DNA from: Flavobacterium sp. Root186
GTDB lineage: Bacteria; Bacteroidota; Bacteroidia; Flavobacteriales; Flavobacteriaceae
DNA length: 64,000 nucleotides
Assembly (NCBI RefSeq): GCF_001428525.1
Contig: NZ_LMHW01000016.1
Location: 186,001 to 250,000 of the forward strand
Direction of reading: 5' to 3'
Shown: positions 45,639 through 54,499 of the stretch, piece by piece
How positions within the stretch are numbered: position 1 is the first letter of the stretch
Layout: every line of letters starts with the position of its first letter
Position numbers and translations under genes: made by a program
Notes under the pieces: model-generated
Told to the model about the DNA's origin: nothing
What the model saw: only the letters and a program-made list of their open reading frames with translations
Database searches by the model: none

Positions 45639-46391
45639 TTAGTCTCTTTTTACAATTGTCGATGATGCTTGCGCTGTACTCATCACAACTAAATCAGCGA
45701 TATTTACATGATACGGTCTTGAAACTACAAAATGAATAATATCTGCAATGTCTTCTGCCTGAAGCGGATCAAATCCTTTGTAAACATTTGAGGCTCTTTC
45801 GGTATCTCCTTTAAAACGTACTTCGCTGAATTCTGTTGCCACCATTCCGGGATGAATTGCTCCAACTCTAATTCCGAATGGATTTAAATCGATTCGCATT
45901 CCTGCTGTAATCGCATCCACGGCATGTTTAGTGCCGCAATATACATTTCCGTTTGGATACACTTCTTTGGCTGCAGTCGAACCAATATTAATAATGTGTC
46001 CAGAATTTTTTGCTGTCATTTTCGGAATTACCGCTTTTGATACATACAAAAGTCCTTTTACATTAATATCAATCATGGCATCCCAATCATCTAAATCTCC
46101 TGTTTGAATCGGATCTAAACCGTGTGCATTTCCGGCATTATTAATCAAAACATCAATATCTGAAAATTCAGCAGGAAGAGAATCTATTTTTTCAAAGACT
46201 TCATTTTTATCACGAACATCAAAAGAAAGCGAATGAACTTCGGTAAAAACAGAAAGTTCTTTTTCTAATTCTTCTAAACGATCTTTACGTCTTCCGCAAA
46301 GAATAATTTTATAGTTGTTTTTAGCTAAAATCTGCGCAGATGCTTTTCCAATTCCGCTTGTAGCACCAGTAATTAAAACTGTTTTTTTCAT
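45639..46391 (-). CDS. Short-chain dehydrogenase/reductase (YdfG-like)
   Basis: 250 residues with one Rossmann domain: TGATSGIGKA cofactor loop, GRRKDRLEEL after strand 2 (two Arg fit NADP), NNAGNAHGLDP, and the catalytic Ser in NIGSTAAKE with YCGTKHAV (Tyr-x3-Lys). The closest group I can name is YdfG, which oxidises 3-hydroxy acids and serine, based on GNAHGLDPIQTGDLDDWDAM. The substrate is not certain. It precedes the AlbA-type gene and follows the aldo/keto reductase on the same strand, each separated by repeats. Confidence 0.88.
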   Translation of the reverse strand: MKKTVLITGATSGIGKASAQILAKNNYKIILCGRRKDRLEELEKELSVFTEVHSLSFDVRDKNEVFEKIDSLPAEFSDIDVLINNAGNAHGLDPIQTGDLDDWDAMIDINVKGLLYVSKAVIPKMTAKNSGHIINIGSTAAKEVYPNGNVYCGTKHAVDAITAGMRIDLNPFGIRVGAIHPGMVATEFSEVRFKGDTERASNVYKGFDPLQAEDIADIIHFVVSRPYHVNIADLVVMSTAQASSTIVKRD

Positions 46392-46407
46392 TCTATATTT
46401 TTTGTTT

Positions 46408-46499
46408 TTTTGCCACAGATTAAAATGATTTAAATGATTTTTTTAATCTGTGTTAATCATTTTAATCTGTGGCAAAATATTTTAGTTAACTGAACACTT
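46408..46499. repeat. AATCTGTGGC inverted repeat plus CTGAACACT unit
   Basis: 23-bp perfect arms at 46408-46430 and 46455-46477 (inner core GCCACAGATTAAAATGATT) with AATCTGTG repeated in the 24-nt loop. TTAACTGAACACTT follows at 46486-46499 and recurs exactly at 48714-48727 inside the bat cluster. Confidence 0.8.
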
Positions 46500-46522
46500 A
46501 AAACTGAATACTGTAAACTATT

Positions 46523-47395
46523 TTAAGCCACATCGTCACCCATACTTTCTGTCCAGATGGCAAACCAGTCTTCTTTATCCATTTCTAATTCAGCCGCTTT
46601 TACTAAAGATTGAATTCTGGCAACGTTAACTGTTCCTGCAATTGGAATAACTGCAGCCGGATGTTTTAAAATCCATGCCAATAAAAGTGTATCTGCACCT
46701 AAATGATACTTTTCTAATAAAGTTGAGAATAACTTTTTCAAACGACGTGTTTTCTTGGTATCTTCTCTAAAAACAGTTCCAAGCGGATTCCATGATAATG
46801 GACGAATTCCGTGTGTCTGCATATAATCTAAACTTCCGTCAACCATTGGTTCAAAATGAGTTGCAGAGAATTGTACCTGATTATAGCTTACTTCTGTTTT
46901 CTGACGAATTAGCTCTGTTTGAGAGCTTGTAAAATTCGAAAGTCCAAAATCAATAATTTTCCCTTCCGATTTTAATTTTTCAACGGCTTCTGCAATTTCA
47001 TCTGCCTGCATTAACGGACTTGGTCTGTGCAGTAAAAATACATCAACATAATCTGTTTTTAGCTTCTTTAGAGATTCTTCAACAGACCAAATGATGTAAT
47101 CTTTAGAATAATCGTAATGTTTGATTTTGTTATTACGGCTTTCTGTTACAAGCTGAATTCCACACTTCGTAATTAATTGTAATTTTTCGCGTGAAATTTT
47201 ACTAGCTTTGAATGCTTTACCAAAATCGGCTTCGGTAGTATAATCACCGTAAATATCGGCGTGATCAAAAGTTGTGATTTTGTTTTCGATACAAATTTGT
47301 ATCATGTTTTCCATTTCTTTTGGTGAAAGGTTTTTATCCCAAACACCCCAATTCATAGTACCTGAAATTATAGGCGATAATGCTGTTTTGCTCAT
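46523..47395 (-). CDS. Aldo/keto reductase
   Basis: 290 residues, TIM-barrel NADPH-dependent oxidoreductase. The catalytic Asp-Tyr-Lys region is visible as FDHADIYGDYTTEADFGKAF with Lys in LQLITKCGIQ. DVFLLHRPSPLM gives the His, and IPIAGTVNVARIQS is the cofactor-binding end. NMNWG-type start TMNWGVWDK fits the YdhF-like subgroup. The physiological substrate is unknown. The divergent promoter of moxR overlaps its start codon region. Confidence 0.88.
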   Translation of the reverse strand: MSKTALSPIISGTMNWGVWDKNLSPKEMENMIQICIENKITTFDHADIYGDYTTEADFGKAFKASKISREKLQLITKCGIQLVTESRNNKIKHYDYSKDYIIWSVEESLKKLKTDYVDVFLLHRPSPLMQADEIAEAVEKLKSEGKIIDFGLSNFTSSQTELIRQKTEVSYNQVQFSATHFEPMVDGSLDYMQTHGIRPLSWNPLGTVFREDTKKTRRLKKLFSTLLEKYHLGADTLLLAWILKHPAAVIPIAGTVNVARIQSLVKAAELEMDKEDWFAIWTESMGDDVA

Positions 47396-47416
47396 GGTTA
47401 TATTGAGTTATTTTTG
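47388..47416 (+). promoter_or_regulatory. Promoter of the moxR-bat cluster
   Basis: TTG at 47388-47390, 18-nt spacer, TATTTTTG at 47409-47416: both elements match perfectly. It would give a leader of about 185 nt before the chosen moxR ATG at 47608. The -33 part overlaps the first codons of the divergent aldo/keto reductase gene. Confidence 0.6.
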
Positions 47417-47607
47417 CTAATAAATATGCTTTTGTAAAACATAATCACCAAAGTTCTTAAAAATATAAAAATAGATTCACAATTCGTCCTTAAAATTAGG
47501 TGATTGGTCGAAGTTTTAACCATTCTTTAACATCTTACTTCTTAAAAAATATTCAATTTGCACTCTCAAAAATTAGGTGTAAAAATCAAGGGTTTAAAAA
47601 TATTTAT

Positions 47608-48612
47608 ATGGAAGAAAATACAACGACTTTAGACATTAGAGCGATAAATGAAAAAATTGAGAGAGAAAGTGCTTTTATAGACCTTCTTACAATGGAAATG
47701 AACAAAGTTATTGTGGGCCAGAAACATATGGTCGAACGTCTATTAATTGGTCTTTTGGGTCAGGGGCATATTCTACTTGAAGGAGTTCCTGGTTTAGCAA
47801 AAACTTTGGCCATTAATACTTTGTCACAAGCGGTTCAGGGTTCTTTCAGCCGTATCCAGTTTACACCGGATTTACTTCCTGCCGATGTTATCGGAACCAT
47901 GATTTACAACATTAAAGCAAACGAATTCTCTATTAAAAAAGGGCCTATTTTTGCCAATTTCGTACTTGCCGATGAGATTAACCGTGCTCCGGCAAAGGTT
48001 CAATCAGCGTTATTAGAGGCAATGCAGGAAAAACAAGTTACTATTGGCGACACGACTTTCAAACTAGATCGTCCCTTTTTAGTTTTAGCAACACAAAACC
48101 CGGTTGAGCAAGAAGGAACTTATCAGCTTCCAGAAGCGCAAGTTGACCGTTTCATGCTGAAAACCGTAATTGATTATCCAAAAATCGATGAAGAACGTTT
48201 TGTAATTCGTCAAAACTTAAAGGGAAGCTACGAAAAAGTAAATGCCGTAGTTTCTGTAGAACAAATTTTACGTGCGCAAGAAGCGGTTCGTGAAGTTTAT
48301 ATGGATGAAAAAATCGAAAAATATATTCTGGATATCATTTTTGCTACGCGTTACCCAGAAAAATACAAATTAGCCGACTTAAAACCACTTATCAGTTTTG
48401 GAGCATCTCCTCGTGGAAGTATCAACTTAGCAAACGCTGCTAAATGTTATGCTTTCATCAAACGTCGTGGTTACGTAATTCCAGAAGATGTTCGTGCCGT
48501 TGTGCATGATGTATTACGTCACAGAGTTGGAATCACATATGAGGCTGAAGCCGAAAACATTACTTCTGTAGACATTATCAACAAAATCGTAAACGAGATT
48601 GAAGTACCTTAA
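47608..48612 (+). CDS. moxR: MoxR-family AAA+ ATPase
   Basis: 334 residues from ATG 47608 (MEENTTTLDIRAINEK). An open frame extends 36 codons upstream, but its sequence is not conserved-looking. MoxR ATPases act as chaperone-like partners of vWA proteins. Walker A is EGVPGLAKT, Walker B is FVLADEINRAPAKVQ, sensor 1 is LATQNPVEQEG, the Arg finger region is PEAQVDRF, and sensor 2 is GASPRGSINLA. It is the first gene of the cluster and is followed after 143 bp by DUF58, the standard order. Confidence 0.95.
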   Translation: MEENTTTLDIRAINEKIERESAFIDLLTMEMNKVIVGQKHMVERLLIGLLGQGHILLEGVPGLAKTLAINTLSQAVQGSFSRIQFTPDLLPADVIGTMIYNIKANEFSIKKGPIFANFVLADEINRAPAKVQSALLEAMQEKQVTIGDTTFKLDRPFLVLATQNPVEQEGTYQLPEAQVDRFMLKTVIDYPKIDEERFVIRQNLKGSYEKVNAVVSVEQILRAQEAVREVYMDEKIEKYILDIIFATRYPEKYKLADLKPLISFGASPRGSINLANAAKCYAFIKRRGYVIPEDVRAVVHDVLRHRVGITYEAEAENITSVDIINKIVNEIEVP

Positions 48613-48755
48613 AAAAAGTGCTCAGTGTTCAGGTTTTAGTATTCAGTCAACAAACTGATACTTTGATCCTTGAACACGAATAAAAGACAGAAAGAAATTT
48701 TAGAATTTGAACTTTAACTGAACACTTTCTAACTGATCACTGAACACTAACAAAA
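48613..48755. repeat. CAGTGTTCAG / CTGAACACT repeat between moxR and DUF58 gene
   Basis: CAGTGTTCAG near the start and two ACTGAACACT units near the end (one at 48717-48726, one at about 48741-48750) pair as inverted repeats. One unit matches 46486-46499. No coding region. Confidence 0.6.
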
Positions 48756-49619
48756 ATGGATACAAAAGAGCTTTTAAAAAAAGTACGGAAAATAGAAATC
48801 AAAACCAAAAGACTGAGCAATCATATCTTTTCGGGTGAATACCATTCTTCATTTAAAGGGCGCGGGATGACTTTTAGCGAGGTGCGCCAATACCAATATG
48901 GCGATGATATTCGTAACATCGATTGGAATGTAACCGCACGCTACAACGAAGCCCACGTAAAAGTTTTTGAAGAAGAACGCGAATTAACCATGGTTTTAAT
49001 GGTTGATATTTCGGGTTCTGAAGGTTTTGGTTCAAAAAGTCAGTTTAAAAAAGACATCGTAACAGAAATTGCTGCAACGATGGCTTTTTCGGCTACACAA
49101 AACAATGATAAGATTGGACTGATCTTATTTTCTGATAATGTCGAATTATACATTCCGCCAAAAAAAGGCCGTTCACACGTTTTGCGAATCATTCGTGAAT
49201 TAATCGAATTTGAACCAAAAAGCCACAAAACAGATATCTCACAAGCCTTGAAATTTTTATCGGGAACTCAGAAAAAGAAAGCAATCGTTTTTGTGATTTC
49301 TGATTTCATGTCTCAGGATTACGAGCAGACTTTAAAAATCGCTTCTAAAAAACACGATATTACTGGTGTTCGCGTATATGATATCCGTGAAGAAAAAATC
49401 CCGAATTTAGGAATGGTAACCATGCTTGACGCCGAAACAGGAAAAATTCAATTGGTCGATACAAGTTCAAAAACGGTGAGAATGAATTACGAAAAACATT
49501 ATCAGGAAAGAGTTAATTATTTCAAAGATATTTTTAGTAAATCTGGTGCCGGTGTTGTCAACACAAGAGTCGACGAAAATTATGTTACTAAATTATTAGG
49601 CTATTTCAAGTCACGATAA
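48756..49619 (+). CDS. DUF58 domain protein of the bat cluster
   Basis: 287 residues. It has the DUF58 signature GEYHSSFKGRGMTFSEVRQYQYGDD followed by IDWNVTARYNEAHVK (written as two parts; each family block is clear). It continues into a vWA-like fold with the metal-site-like VDISGSEGFGS. DUF58 proteins accompany MoxR ATPases and vWA proteins almost without exception and are thought to be their substrates or adaptors. No membrane segment or signal peptide. The gene is flanked on both sides by gaps of about 140 bp with repeats. Confidence 0.93.
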   Translation: MDTKELLKKVRKIEIKTKRLSNHIFSGEYHSSFKGRGMTFSEVRQYQYGDDIRNIDWNVTARYNEAHVKVFEEERELTMVLMVDISGSEGFGSKSQFKKDIVTEIAATMAFSATQNNDKIGLILFSDNVELYIPPKKGRSHVLRIIRELIEFEPKSHKTDISQALKFLSGTQKKKAIVFVISDFMSQDYEQTLKIASKKHDITGVRVYDIREEKIPNLGMVTMLDAETGKIQLVDTSSKTVRMNYEKHYQERVNYFKDIFSKSGAGVVNTRVDENYVTKLLGYFKSR

Positions 49620-49761
49620 ATATAATTTTAGATTGCAGATATTAGATTTTAGAATTTTTATCTGCTCTAATTATTCAAATAAAAAATCCGCTTAAATCTG
49701 TGTCATTCGTATTCCTGTTTTAAGCATTCATTTTAGACTAAAATCTGAAATCACAAATCAA
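49620..49761. repeat. TTAGATT and AAATCTGTG repeat units between DUF58 and BatD-like genes
   Basis: TTTAGATTGCAGATATTAGA near the left and TTTTAGACTAAAATCTGAAA near the right are partly complementary, with CTTAAATCTGTGTCATTCG between them resembling the AATCTGTG units at 46440-46470. No gene is seen. Confidence 0.5.
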
Positions 49762-51393
49762 ATGAAATTAAAGTTTTACATATTTTTATTTTTGCTTTCT
49801 TCGGCTGTTTTTGCTCAAAAACAAGTCGAAACCAGCATTGATACCACCAAAAATAAAATTGGAGCCGAATTTAAGCTAACGCTTAAAACGGTTGTAAGCT
49901 CAAAATCTAAAGTTGTTTTTCCTAAACTAAAAAACATCGGACCTTTAGAAGTTATTCAGTCTTACCCTATTGATACGGTAAAGAAAAATGACACTTACGA
50001 ATTAATCAAAAAATATGGCTTAACACAATTTGATTCTGGAAGATATGTAATTCCGAGTGTTCAAATTTTAATTGATAAAAAACCTTATTTCTCAGACTCA
50101 ATTCGTGTAGAAGTTGCTAATGTAAAAGTTGATACTTTACAGCAAAAAATGTATGACATTAAAGATATTACCGCTGCTGATAGCGGTATTGGCGATTGGT
50201 GGAAATACGTTTTGGCCTTGATTATTATTTTAGCTATTGGTGCAGGAATTTATTGGTATGTTAAAAAACACCAGAAAAAGAAAATTGAAGAAGAAGTATA
50301 TAAAACTCCTATTGAAAAAGCAACTAGTTTGCTAAACAATTTAGAGTCGAAAGAACTTGTACAAAAAGGAGAAATTAAAGAATACTATAGTGAACTAACA
50401 GATATTGCCCGTAACTATATTGAAGAAGCCATTCATATTCCTGCAATGGAAAGCACAACTTCTGAATTAATTCAGGCAATCAGAACTGCTTCAACTAAAA
50501 AGAAAATGACTTTAACGCCAGAAACAGTTGAGAATCTGGAACGTGTATTACGTCAGGCCGATTTAGTAAAATTTGCAAAATCTAAACCGTTAGAATTTGA
50601 AATTACAGATGACAGAAATAAAATTCAGAAAGTAATTTTAACGCTTGATAATGCAATCCCAACAGAAGTTCCGGCTGAAGAAGAAGATCAATTGCTAAAC
50701 GAAGCGCAAAGACAAAAACAAATTCAGCTTCAATTAAAAAAACAAAGAAACAAACGAATTGCCATTACTGTTGGTTTAGTTGTATTTTTAATATTAGCAA
50801 CTGCGACTTTCTTTATTGCAACAAAAGGTTTTACTTATGTAAAAGACAATATTATCGGGCATCCTACTAAAGAATTATTAGAAGGCGAATGGGTTAAAAG
50901 TGAATACGGAAATCCGGGCGTTATCATTGAAACTCCAAAAGTTTTAAAACGAATGGATGTACTTAAAGCACTTCCAAAAGAAACAATGGCGTTGATTAAG
51001 GAAATGCAGCTTTTTACATACGGAAGTATGATTGACAATTTTTATGTAGCAGTTTCAACCACTAAATTTAAAACTCCTACTGATATTGATTTACCTAAAG
51101 CTTTAGAAGGCGCTTTAAAAGTAATCGAGCTTCAAGGCGGTCAAAACATCATCGTTAAACAAGAAGATTTCCAAACCAATCAAGGTATTCAGGGTATAAA
51201 AGGTTATGGAACAATGACTGTTTTAAATCCAGCAAATAAAACGAGTGTAAAAGGTTATTATGAAATCCTGCTTTTTAAACAAGATCAGGGATTACAGCAA
51301 ATCATCATCTTTCATGAAGAAGGTGATACGTATGCAAACGACATCACAACCCGAATTTTAAATTCTGTTGAACTTAAAAAAGCAAGTAAGTAA
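49762..51393 (+). CDS. BatD-like membrane protein with extra C-terminal domain
   Basis: 543 residues. A signal peptide (MKLKFYIFLFLLSSAVFAQ) is followed by an Ig-like BatD-type domain to about 130, a membrane helix (YVLALIIILAIGAGIYWYV, about 150-168), a cytosolic helical region with a charged coiled stretch (LNEAQRQKQIQLQLKKQRNK), a second membrane helix (ITVGLVVFLILATATFFIA), and a C-terminal 180-residue domain of unknown type outside. The first part corresponds to the small BatD/DUF4381-type proteins of such clusters; the second helix and last domain are additions. It ends in TAATG, overlapping the batA start by one base, so translation is coupled. Confidence 0.8.
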   Translation: MKLKFYIFLFLLSSAVFAQKQVETSIDTTKNKIGAEFKLTLKTVVSSKSKVVFPKLKNIGPLEVIQSYPIDTVKKNDTYELIKKYGLTQFDSGRYVIPSVQILIDKKPYFSDSIRVEVANVKVDTLQQKMYDIKDITAADSGIGDWWKYVLALIIILAIGAGIYWYVKKHQKKKIEEEVYKTPIEKATSLLNNLESKELVQKGEIKEYYSELTDIARNYIEEAIHIPAMESTTSELIQAIRTASTKKKMTLTPETVENLERVLRQADLVKFAKSKPLEFEITDDRNKIQKVILTLDNAIPTEVPAEEEDQLLNEAQRQKQIQLQLKKQRNKRIAITVGLVVFLILATATFFIATKGFTYVKDNIIGHPTKELLEGEWVKSEYGNPGVIIETPKVLKRMDVLKALPKETMALIKEMQLFTYGSMIDNFYVAVSTTKFKTPTDIDLPKALEGALKVIELQGGQNIIVKQEDFQTNQGIQGIKGYGTMTVLNPANKTSVKGYYEILLFKQDQGLQQIIIFHEEGDTYANDITTRILNSVELKKASK

Positions 51394-52397
51394 TGAATAA
51401 TCAGATCACTTTTTTAAATCCGGAATTCTTTTGGTTGTTTCTATTAATTCCAATCGCTATTGGCTGGTTTTTTTGGAAAAGAAATCAGCAGTCGGCTACA
51501 TTAAAAATGAGTTCGACAGCAGGTTTTAAAAACAGCGAATCGTTATTGACCAAATTAAAACCTTGTTTATATCTTTTTAGGATTATTGCTTTAAGTTCAC
51601 TGATTATTGCTTTAGCAAGACCAAGAACAGTCGACATTAGTAATCAGACTAAAACAACAAAAGGAATTGACATTGTAATAGCAATTGACGTTTCCGGAAG
51701 TATGCTCGCAAAAGATTTAAAGCCAAACCGTATGGAAGCTTTAAAAAGAGTTGCAGCTGATTTCGTTGAAGAAAGACCAAATGACAGAGTTGGTTTAGTT
51801 TTATACGCTTCTGAAGCTTATACAAAAACACCAGTTACAAGCGACAAACCTATTATTTTGGAAGCTATAAAAGGAATTAAATACGATACCGTTTTACAAG
51901 ATGGTACGGGAATTGGAATGGGTTTGGCCACGGCAGTAAATCGTCTTAAAGACAGTAAAGCAAAAAGCAGGGTTGTTATTTTGATGACAGACGGTGTTAA
52001 TAATGCCGGATTTATTGAGCCGGAAACTGCTGCTGATATTGCAAAACAATACGGAATAAAAGTATATACAATTGGTCTTGGAACTAACGGAATGGCAGAA
52101 TCTCCATATGCTTATGCACCAAACGGAGGTTTTTTATTCAAAATGCAGAAAGTTGAAATTGATGAGCAGTTAATGAAAAATATTGCCCGCAAAACAGACG
52201 GAACGTACTTTAGAGCAACGAGTAACGATAGATTAGCTGAAATATACAATTCGATTAACAAATTAGAAACAACTGAAATCCAGGAATTAAAATTCTACGA
52301 TTACGACGAAAAATACAGAGTTTTTGTTTTACTCGCAGCCTTTTTATTATTGTTGGAAGTTGGTTTAAGAAATACAGTTTACAGAAGCTTCATTTGA
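51393..52397 (+). CDS. batA: BatA: membrane-anchored vWA protein
   Basis: 334 residues. Two N-terminal membrane segments (about 10-25 and 57-75), a cytosolic-or-periplasmic vWA domain, and a C-terminal membrane helix (FVLLAAFLLLLEVGL). The metal-ion site DxSxS is complete in AIDVSGSMLAKDL, with the Thr in KTPVTSD and Asp in LMTDGVNNAG. It is named from position and from the paired BatB. The Bacteroides aerotolerance proteins of this name protect against oxidative stress by an unknown route. Translationally coupled to the preceding gene. Confidence 0.93.
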   Translation: MNNQITFLNPEFFWLFLLIPIAIGWFFWKRNQQSATLKMSSTAGFKNSESLLTKLKPCLYLFRIIALSSLIIALARPRTVDISNQTKTTKGIDIVIAIDVSGSMLAKDLKPNRMEALKRVAADFVEERPNDRVGLVLYASEAYTKTPVTSDKPIILEAIKGIKYDTVLQDGTGIGMGLATAVNRLKDSKAKSRVVILMTDGVNNAGFIEPETAADIAKQYGIKVYTIGLGTNGMAESPYAYAPNGGFLFKMQKVEIDEQLMKNIARKTDGTYFRATSNDRLAEIYNSINKLETTEIQELKFYDYDEKYRVFVLLAAFLLLLEVGLRNTVYRSFI

Positions 52398-52405
52398 TTT
52401 GAAAA

Positions 52406-52526
52406 ATCAAAAAATTCCAATCAAAAAATTCCAAATAACAAATTGGAATTTGGAATTTTAAAATCAGCTTTTTAGACAAACAACAGAAATTGGAATTTGG
52501 AATTTAGATTTTTGGAATTTTAAAAT
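52406..52526. repeat. TTCCAAATTCCAA-type repeats between batA and batB
   Basis: ATTCCAATCAAAAAATTCC in the left part, TTGGAATTTGGAATTTT at 52443-52459, TTGGAATTTGGAATTT at 52490-52505 and TTTGGAATTTT near 52510: one imperfect pair plus extra right arms, of the same family as copies 1 and 2. Confidence 0.75.
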
Positions 52527-52530
52527 ATTT

Positions 52531-53559
52531 ATGGAATTAGACGAAAAAAAATATTTATATCTCTTACTATTACTCCCAATCGTGGTGTGTATTTTCCTTT
52601 TCAACATGTATTGGAAAAGAAAAAAACAACGTGAATTTGGTGATTTAGAAATGGTGAAAAAACTGAGCCCGGAGCGATCTGTTTTTAAACCAGTATTAAA
52701 ATTATCGATTTTGCTTTTGGCATTGGCGTGTTTAATTATTGGTTTAGTAAATCCGAAAATTGGAACAAAAATGGAGACTGTAAAACGTGAAGGAATTGAT
52801 ATCGTTTTTGCTGTCGACGTTTCTAAAAGTATGCTTGCCGAAGATGTGGCACCAAGCCGTTTAGAGAAAAGTAAACAATTAGTTTCTCAGATCATAAACT
52901 CATTAGGAAGTGACCGAATTGGTATCGTGGCTTATGCAGGAAGCGCCTTCCCGGTATTGCCTATTACGTCTGATTATAGTGTTGCAAAAATGTTCTTGCA
53001 AAGCATGAATCCTGATATGGTTTCATCACAAGGAACTTCTCTTGATGAAGCGATTAGATTATCAGCTAAATATTTTGATGAGAAAAGCAAAACAAGCAAA
53101 CTTATAATCTTAATTTCTGATGGAGAAGATCATTCTGAAGGTGCTTCGGCAGCGGCAGAAGAAGCTAATAAACTAGGAATAAAAATCATTACGATTGGTG
53201 TTGGAACAGAAAGAGGAGGAACAATTCCGTTAAGAGAAAATGGTATCGTTAAAAGTTACCAGAAAGATCAAAACGGACAAACTGTTATTACAAAACTGAA
53301 TCAGGAAGGATTAAAAACTCTTGCAACCAAAGGAAAGTATGTTTACGGCGGAAATACGAAAGAGGTTTTGGAATTCATTAAAAACGAATTAAACAAGATT
53401 CAGAAAACGGAATTTGAATCGACACAAATGGCCGATTTTCAATCGCAGTTTCAATGGTTTATTGGTTTTGGATTCCTGTTGCTTTTTGCAGATATCTTCC
53501 TTTTGGAAAGAAAAACAAATTGGATTAAAGAGTTGAATTTATTCAACGAAAAGAAATAA
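52531..53559 (+). CDS. batB: BatB: membrane-anchored vWA protein
   Basis: 342 residues with the same plan as BatA. Membrane helices are at about 8-25, 57-77 and 305-325. The vWA metal site DVSKSMLAED is intact, with VLPITSDYS and LISDGEDHSEG supplying the remaining ligands. BatA and BatB are paralogues. A 133-bp repeat-filled gap separates it from batA, and 42 bp from batC. Confidence 0.93.
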   Translation: MELDEKKYLYLLLLLPIVVCIFLFNMYWKRKKQREFGDLEMVKKLSPERSVFKPVLKLSILLLALACLIIGLVNPKIGTKMETVKREGIDIVFAVDVSKSMLAEDVAPSRLEKSKQLVSQIINSLGSDRIGIVAYAGSAFPVLPITSDYSVAKMFLQSMNPDMVSSQGTSLDEAIRLSAKYFDEKSKTSKLIILISDGEDHSEGASAAAEEANKLGIKIITIGVGTERGGTIPLRENGIVKSYQKDQNGQTVITKLNQEGLKTLATKGKYVYGGNTKEVLEFIKNELNKIQKTEFESTQMADFQSQFQWFIGFGFLLLFADIFLLERKTNWIKELNLFNEKK

Positions 53560-53601
53560 AGATTCCGCTCGAAATTCGGAACAAAAAATAAAAAAATTAG
53601 A

Positions 53602-54375
53602 ATGAAAAATTTACTTCTTTATATTTTACTAACGCTTCCTTTTGCAGTTTCTGCTCAGGAAAAAGACAAGACATTGCCTGATGCCAATGAAGAATATAAG
53701 CAGAATAAATTTACTGATGCTGAAGCTAATTACAGAATTTCGGCTTCAAAATTTTCAAAACGTGCAGCCGGCTCTTATAATTTAGGAAACTCGATTTACA
53801 GACAAAATCAAGCTTCTGAAGCAAAATATGCTTACGCGAATGCGATAAAGGCTGCCAAAACAAGACCTGAAAAACACAAAGCTTTTCATAATCTTGGTAA
53901 CGTTTTTATGAAGGAGAAAGATTATACTCAGGCCGTTGAAGCATATAAAGAAGCATTACGAAACGATCCTACAGACGAAGAAACACGTTACAACTATGCT
54001 TACGCTAAACAAAAACTAAAAGAAAATCCTCCTAAAAATAACGATAAGAACAAAGACAAGAATAAGGATAAAGATAAAGACAAGGATAAAAACAAAGATA
54101 AAGACAAGAACAAGGACAAAAACCAAGATAAGGACAAGGATAAAAAAGACGACAAAGGCGATAAGGACAAAGATAAAAACGACGGTAAAAATGATCCAAA
54201 GAAAGACGATAAGTCTGACAACAAAGGAGAACCTAAACCGCAGCCTGGAGGAATTTCAAAAGAGCGTGTTCAGAATTTATTAGATGCTGTAAACAACGAA
54301 GAAAAGAAAATCCAAGATAAAGTAAACGCACAAAAAATAAAAGGAAATCCTAAAAAACCAGAAAAAGACTGGTAG
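53602..54375 (+). CDS. batC: BatC: TPR protein with highly charged Lys/Asp/Asn tail
   Basis: 257 residues. Signal peptide (MKNLLLYILLTLPFAVSAQ), then three TPR units (about 28-140: AGSYNLGNSIYRQNQASEA, KAFHNLGNVFMKEKDYTQA and so on). A run of KDKNKDKDK-type residues follows from about 145 to 205, and a short helical end RVQNLLDAVNNEEKKIQDK. The low-complexity run is nearly free of hydrophobic residues and is probably disordered. It comes from AAAGACAAG-like codon repeats that could expand or contract. Periplasmic scaffold role is inferred from the TPRs. Confidence 0.9.
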   Translation: MKNLLLYILLTLPFAVSAQEKDKTLPDANEEYKQNKFTDAEANYRISASKFSKRAAGSYNLGNSIYRQNQASEAKYAYANAIKAAKTRPEKHKAFHNLGNVFMKEKDYTQAVEAYKEALRNDPTDEETRYNYAYAKQKLKENPPKNNDKNKDKNKDKDKDKDKNKDKDKNKDKNQDKDKDKKDDKGDKDKDKNDGKNDPKKDDKSDNKGEPKPQPGGISKERVQNLLDAVNNEEKKIQDKVNAQKIKGNPKKPEKDW

Positions 54376-54499
54376 GATTTTAGGTTAATCATTTATTTGT
54401 TAATCGGTTTATTCGGCAAAACTGTAACAATAAAACAGTAAAAAAAACGATTAAACAAATTAACAATTAAACAGTTAAACAAAAACTGACTAACAATTA
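54376..54499. repeat. Imperfect inverted repeat between batC and batD
   Basis: TTTGTTAATCG (about 54397-54407) and CGATTAAACAAA (about 54449-54460) pair with one bulge. ACTGT / ACAGT form an inner pair, and AACAATTAAACAGTTAAAC is a third related unit. No gene. Confidence 0.5.

Noticed and set aside
54000..54224. Minus-strand Leu/Ser-rich frame opposite BatC
   Set aside because: Complement of the Lys/Asp codon run; pure low complexity.
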